This document shows, piece by piece, positions 59,586 to 64,000 of a DNA stretch of 64,000 nt. This DNA comes from Amoebophrya sp. AT5.2 (taxonomy: Eukaryota > Sar > Dinophyceae > Syndiniales > Amoebophryaceae). The notes below the pieces were generated by a model, which searched no databases, was not told where the DNA came from, and saw only the letters and a program-made list of their open reading frames with translations. A program made the translations under genes and the position numbers. Location of the stretch: contig RXOD01003800.1 in assembly GCA_005223375.1 (NCBI GenBank), forward strand, positions 1 to 64,000, read 5' to 3'. Numbering within the stretch: the first letter of the stretch is position 1; every line of letters begins with the position of its first letter.

Positions 59586-60703
59586 AGCTCTACTGCTCGA
59601 GCCTCGGGGCTGCCGGTGTGGTCACGTAGGTGTACTCGGAAAATTCCGGGCCGAAACAGAAGGTGGACAAGGAAATGTCTATGCAGTCGCTGCCTTCACC
59701 AGCTGAGAAGTATCTCCACGTCGGACGAAACCCAAAACCATCGTTCGTGAGCGGAGCGGAGCGGGTCGATCGTGCGTCGACTAAGATGACGAGATGAAAG
59801 TCGTAAAGTTGACAGCTACAGCTGCGAAGTCAGAATCTTAATGGTTGAAAAAGTCTCACCTAACATATCTATGGCAGTCTTCAACTCAAACTGACCCAAC
59901 TACAGTCCTCTCGCAAATTTTCATTCAACAAAAACACACACACACGTTGAAAAAACAGCGCCGCTACACCATCGCAACAACCTCGGTAGCTGGCGACAAT
60001 TGAGCCGTCGGACTCGGAGCTTCATCTTTCTAGGCACAGTAGCAGTACAACCTGTACGAAGAGATATAAGTACCTGCAACCGGAAAACTGTTGGCGCCGA
60101 AGAAGCACGGCGCCCGCGCCACTTCTCGTTCTACTAACTTCGACGTTGGTCGTTGTTTAGTTTCATTTCCGCGATCGACACTTGTATGCGAAAACTTGGC
60201 GAACTAGCTCACATTTGCACGACAAACGAAACTCCTCGGGGCCTAGTAATATCTCTCATCTCAACGATCATTCTGCTAACGGACGAGTGGGGCGGCAGGA
60301 ACAATCGACCACGCCCGTTTACCGTTCTACATGTTGGGCAGCTGTCGGGCGGGAGTTCTCGCCGCTCACTGTGAAGATCAAGACTCTTCTTGCTTTGTTT
60401 TCATACAGACGACACATGGGGAAGTGCCAAGGTCCATCAGCAAACTCTGGAATCTTCTCCTGCGTAAGGTGAATGAATTTGAAATCGAAAAGCGTATAGC
60501 GTAAGAATCGAGCGAGCTCCTGCTGCAAGCAAGCTCAGATCATGTCGATCTGGAGCTTCTTGCTTTGCGTAAGAAATGGTATAAAAACGAAGCACAGTTC
60601 GTGTGTAAGTGTAGTAAGATCTAACCTGGTTTATTAATTTAGTGTAGCGAAGCTCCTGACGGAGCCGCCTCCACCTCATCCCTCCACCTACGGGGCCCGC
60701 CGA
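59586..60703. other. Spacer holding unassembled exons of another gene
   Basis: 1.1 kb between the MAD3-like start and the next stop codon. Two exons at 60213-60522 are described separately; the rest includes an exon-like segment near 60040-60120 that could continue them. No complete gene could be built. Confidence 0.4.
60213..60522 (-). CDS. Partial gene model, two exons, unknown product
   Basis: Exon 60522-60370 reads QELARFLRYTLFDFKF, HLTQEKIPEFADGPWHF and YENKARRVLIFT, then a GTGAGC donor. It joins in phase 0 to 60259-60213 (MRDITRPRGVSFVVQ) with another GTGAGC donor. The residues look coding and the splice sites are good, but upstream and downstream exons are not settled and no stop codon is identified. 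The piece resembles no family I recognise. Confidence 0.4.
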
Positions 60704-62592
60704 TCAGTTTGTGGTCATTTTCTTCAGCCGGATGAGATCTGGCTCCAGCAGCTTCCTTGTCATGTGGTTGTAGGTCTTTGTGTTCTTCGGCAGTTGGTCA
60801 ACGAAGGTGAATGCGTCCTCTGCCGCATGGACGCTGGCATGAAACTTCTTCAGCAGCCGCAGGAAGCTCGTGTTCTTGTCAAACTCGAGGTGCATGCGAT
60901 TCGTGCTCAGCTTCGCAACGAAGATCCGGAGCTGCGAAAGGGAGAGGTGGAGGGCCGGGTTGTGAAGAAGGATCGATACGTAATTGACTTTTCTTGAAGT
61001 TGAAACGTAAACGTTTACACACAGTCGCAGATGATGAATTCTTAGATTGTATTGGAATCAGTGTAATCAGTTCGGTTTTTTGGGAAAGTAGTTATACCTC
61101 GAGGTAGTCTTTGATGACGTACTTGCACTGGTCGAGCCACTCTGGCGTGACCTTGGTTTCGTAGAAGACGCAGGCTTCCGCCAAGGGCACCGCGGAGTCG
61201 TAAAACGTCTTCGACTTCAGCTCCTCGTTCACACCGATTACGACAGACCAGTTGTCGTGTATTATCCCCTCGATTTCGCGGGTCTGAACGTGAAGCAAGA
61301 TCGAGGTAAAGATGCGCGAGAGACGCGAAGTAGGTACTTTTAACTTACAACGTGCTGTTGGACGAGTTCTTGCTTCTTCTTGATCTTTGTGCTTGTACCT
61401 TCTTACGTGAAAGAACAGCAATGAAAGTCATTGATTACGAAGAGGTTCTCGTGCTCCTGCTTTGCTGGGATGTCGAGCTTATCCTCGGCCTCCGAGAGCT
61501 TGCGCTCTATCTCCACAAGATTTGACGGCTGGCGCAATACCTGGGGACGGTAGTTTTTCTCCGTAATGTGCACGGCGTACCCAGCTTGGCGGAGAAATCT
61601 TCACCTGCTTCACGTTCACACTTACATGAGTGCACACTAAAAGATGAAGGATCAAGTTGTAGGAACAACTACGGGCATTGTGTCCAGCAGAAGTACCTCA
61701 GTATCGATGTAGTTTTTTGCCCCGAGGTACATTTCTTCGTATGACACCCAGGCCTTATCGAACTCGCCCAACCGCGCCTCCATGTCCTGGTTGAATTTCT
61801 TTAGCCCCGTGGGAAAGTCCTGCTTCATCTCGTTTTCTATTGCGCTCGCCAGCGTCGTCATGCTTGTGTCCAAAAATTTCAAAAACTCATCGGACTTCGC
61901 GGCCAGCTCGGGTGCGATCTCATTGTAGTCGAAGTCGCGGCCATTGTAGCTGACGGTGGTACTTGCGCAAATGGATCGTGCGACCTTGATCAGGCTGGCG
62001 GGGTAGCCGGTCGGGAAGTACTGCGGTGGCTGTACGAGTTCCGTTGAATAAATGTATGTGTAGGAGCATCGAACTCAATCATGGAACAAAGATTCGTTTT
62101 CCAAGACCAAGAAGATGAAGATAAACTGCAGGAATTGTTGTACATCGATCTATGAGCTGCGCAAGCAAGGTGGATGTGGATCAGCATTTGTATCGGTACC
62201 GGAAACGCCAGCATATGGTGCAGCTTGAAGCGGTACTCCTTCGATGCGTCTGCCTTCACGAATACCGTCAGCAAGCCCAGCTGTTACGCCGTTCGTTGAA
62301 GAAATTCAATTGATTCGTCAACCAAGCACGACAAGGACAAACGACATGCTCAAGAAAATCAAATGAACCACAACGCACTCACACGCCCTGCTTCAATACG
62401 TAGTACCATGTTGAGGAAGCGCGCAACTTTTCGGAACGATGGATCGTCCAGAATGTCGGAGGCAACGAAGGGCAGTGATTCTTGTATTGCGACGCATTCT
62501 TTCAGCAGCGCGAATTCCTTTGTCCCCTTGAATTTTACCACCTCCGGGGTGCCCGTCACCTTGGCTGCCTTCCCCTTTCCCTTCTTGCCCAT
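60704..62592 (-). CDS. Helical six-exon protein, unknown function
   Basis: Exons 62592-62383, 62280-62200, 62029-61697, 61540-61439, 61283-61098 and 60931-60704; 379 residues. All introns are GT-AG and phase 0 throughout, so the model is firm. The start MGKKGKGKAAKVTGTPE is basic. The rest is mostly amphipathic helix: LLKECVAIQESLPFV, ASAIENEMKQDFPTGLKK, EARLGEFDKAWVSYEEMYLG and SFLRLLKKFHASVHAAED, ending DLIRLKKMTTN. No transmembrane segment, signal peptide or catalytic motif. The elongated helical pattern could form a bundle (BAR-like or vesicle-coat-associated), but I do not recognise the family. Its ATG lies 18 bp downstream of the stop of the tentative gene at 62611-63165. Confidence 0.85.
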
Positions 62593-62610
62593 TTTGTCAC
62601 TTCCTTGTCG

Positions 62611-63165
62611 TCAGCGGGACGTTGGTATGTGAAAGAATATATATGTGCTGGACGTCGCGGAAGGACCGCGACCGACGGTGACAATCAGAATGCGCCTGGT
62701 GGAACTGCTGTCGCACCACGATCTGAAGAACGAATCGATCCGGAGGACCTGGACGTCACCCGCCCCAAAAATCCAAGGTAGCACTACTCATGTTCTCTTC
62801 TACTGGTTTTTACTTCTTGCGGTTGCGAACGTCGCCTATGAATGCGCATCAGGCTCGCTACGTCGCGATTTGGACCATAAAAAATGGGTTTGGCATGTTT
62901 TTTTTTTCTTCCTACTGTAAAGTCGATGTCGACCGTGTACTGCCCATACCAGATGTCCATTTTCGATCGAATCTCGCTTGCCACGGAGCTCTCGCAACGA
63001 TCGCTCATCACTCCTATGAATGTAGTGGTGCTGCACGTCGTCGTGCGATTTGCGCTCTCTTTATCAGGACGTCGGTACTACTTGTTCCAAGTACTTATTT
63101 TGATAAATCTCCAAGAGAAAGACGAAAGAGACTCCACCGCCTACTAGTCCGATTGCAAATCCCAT
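62611..63165 (-). CDS. Tentative small membrane protein
   Basis: Proposed exons 63165-63082, 63056-62916 and 62748-62611; 120 residues, in frame. The first intron would be 25 nt. It begins MGFAIGLVGGGVSFVFLLEI, one hydrophobic segment, followed by a Thr/Ser-rich part, MDIWYGQYTVDIDFT, and SFFRSWCDSSSTRRILIV. The last two exons and their GT-AG intron look sound; the first exon is less certain because another frame is also open there. No family is recognised. Confidence 0.38.
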
Positions 63166-63342
63166 TCCGGTTGGTCAGAAAGCGAAGATCATTTTTTTGC
63201 AATCTCCGTCTAGCCTCTCGCTATTCGTGCTGGTTCGTGTTTCCAGCGGCGCCTTCTATTTTCAACATTCGGCGTGTTTCAGTTTCTGTCGCAGGCAAAA
63301 TCAGGTTCGCGATAAACAAGAAATACAGGCTCATCGGGTCTA

Positions 63343-64000
63343 TCAGTCGTCCACAAATGTGCCTGCGTTTGCTCCTGTGAGGGCTCCAATATCGATTTCT
63401 TCTTCCACAATTCTCGGCCGCCGCCCCAAGCCAGTCTCCTCCTCAAACCACTGCGCTCCGCTCATCGTCGCGTCCAGGCCGCCCAGGTCTTGGTCTTGCT
63501 CCATTTTTACGTTCGCAGCTCCACGACCAGCGGTGAGCAAATCGCCTTCGTCTACGAAAATGTCGCCTTCGTCAGTGAGATGCTGGTATTTCGCCAAGAC
63601 GTGCCTCAGCAGCTTCTGCTCGGCTGCTTCTCCCTTGTAGATGAAATTCTGATCCGGCTGATGCGCAATGGCGTCTTCGTACAAAGTGTCCACTATTTTG
63701 TACGCGTACCCCTGCTCCACAAGGTACTGCTGCCGCTTGCTCGCGTAATACATCTCCTGGGTGTCCTTCGAGACGAGGGAATAGAAGTACGCGTTGGGAG
63801 CAGCAGTTGCAGGCGAAGACGTAGTAGCGGCTCCTGCACCAAACTTCGAGGACCTCGCTGCCGAGCTGGAGGCAGTTACGCTGTTCCTGTTCATCTTCGC
63901 GGACGAGGAGGACGTAGCCCCGCCGGCCCCCGGTATCTTCTTCGGCCGTAGAATCCGGCCCAAGCGCTGCGCCTCCTGCCGCCGGCTCGAAAAGTGCGCG
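63343..64000 (-). CDS. ERCC3: XPB/ERCC3 DNA helicase of TFIIH, C-terminal end
   Basis: 3'-5' helicase/translocase of TFIIH, acting in promoter opening and nucleotide-excision repair. Only the last ~219 residues are in the window; the gene runs beyond base 64000, and the stop TGA is at 63343. The window edge enters at helicase motif VI (SRRQEAQRLGRILRPKK), followed after an Ala/Ser-rich insertion by YFYSLVSKDTQEMYYASKRQ and QYLVEQGYAYKIVD, the strongly conserved XPB ending. A ~100-residue acidic extension ends GANAGTFVDD. No intron is seen in this part. Confidence 0.95.
   Translation of the reverse strand, partial: AHFSSRRQEAQRLGRILRPKKIPGAGGATSSSSAKMNRNSVTASSSAARSSKFGAGAATTSSPATAAPNAYFYSLVSKDTQEMYYASKRQQYLVEQGYAYKIVDTLYEDAIAHQPDQNFIYKGEAAEQKLLRHVLAKYQHLTDEGDIFVDEGDLLTAGRGAANVKMEQDQDLGGLDATMSGAQWFEEETGLGRRPRIVEEEIDIGALTGANAGTFVDD

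Noticed and set aside
1..64000. CRISPR arrays, bacterial operons, tRNA or rRNA genes
   Set aside because: No regularly spaced repeats, Shine-Dalgarno-led gene strings, tRNA B-box-like GGTTCGA motifs or rRNA segments were seen; genes are spliced and eukaryotic throughout.

Overview
This is a nuclear window from a protist of the dinoflagellate lineage. Three things in the sequence point there. A near-complete copy of the dinoflagellate trans-spliced leader lies on the minus strand at 3992-4013. The proteins have alveolate-type architectures, such as a voltage-sensor-linked nucleotide cyclase. Almost every gene is on the same (minus) strand, in a tightly packed array of intron-containing genes. 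Core dinoflagellates usually have far sparser genes, so a compact-genome relative (a syndinian such as Amoebophrya) is the best fit; that assignment is inference. Most introns I could place are GT-AG. Lengths run from about 25 nt to about 950 nt, and exon phases close correctly in the fully modelled genes.

Layout, left to right; genes are on the minus strand unless stated. 1-5505: eEF3-like translation factor, C-terminal end outside the window, with a retroposed spliced-leader element in its largest intron. 6487-7455: staphylococcal-nuclease-like protein. 8446-9545: hidden multi-exon gene of unknown function. 10796-13472: long coiled-coil protein. 13998-16888: MIB/HERC2-domain protein. 16889-19007: divergent spacer. 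19008-20250: the only plus-strand gene, with two nuclease-like E...D...QxK repeats. 20976-25930: eight-exon protein of about 1,380 residues that I do not recognise. 26517-28445: small multi-exon protein with a hydrophobic segment. 28813-33849: nine-exon voltage-sensor/cyclase protein. 35712-37847: S/R/N-rich disordered protein. 37876-43308: myosin. 44353-52038: giant protein of about 2,494 residues with a polymerase-palm-like module, coiled coil and SANT/Myb-like domain. 52402-54244: Cys-rich zinc-binding protein. 55295-59585: MAD3/BUBR1-like checkpoint protein. 60213-60522: fragments of another gene. 60704-62592: helical protein, 379 residues, six phase-0 introns. 62611-63165: small tentative membrane protein. 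63343-64000: C-terminal end of the XPB/ERCC3 helicase.

Neighbours share no obvious pathway: translation elongation, cAMP/cGMP signalling, actin motor, spindle checkpoint, and nucleotide-excision repair/TFIIH lie side by side. This is what a unidirectional, trans-spliced gene array looks like, not a functional operon. The items most worth a second look are the retroposed spliced-leader element (3524-4028), the giant palm/SANT protein, the lone plus-strand nuclease-like gene, the cyclase with a substituted metal residue, and the set of ultra-short introns.
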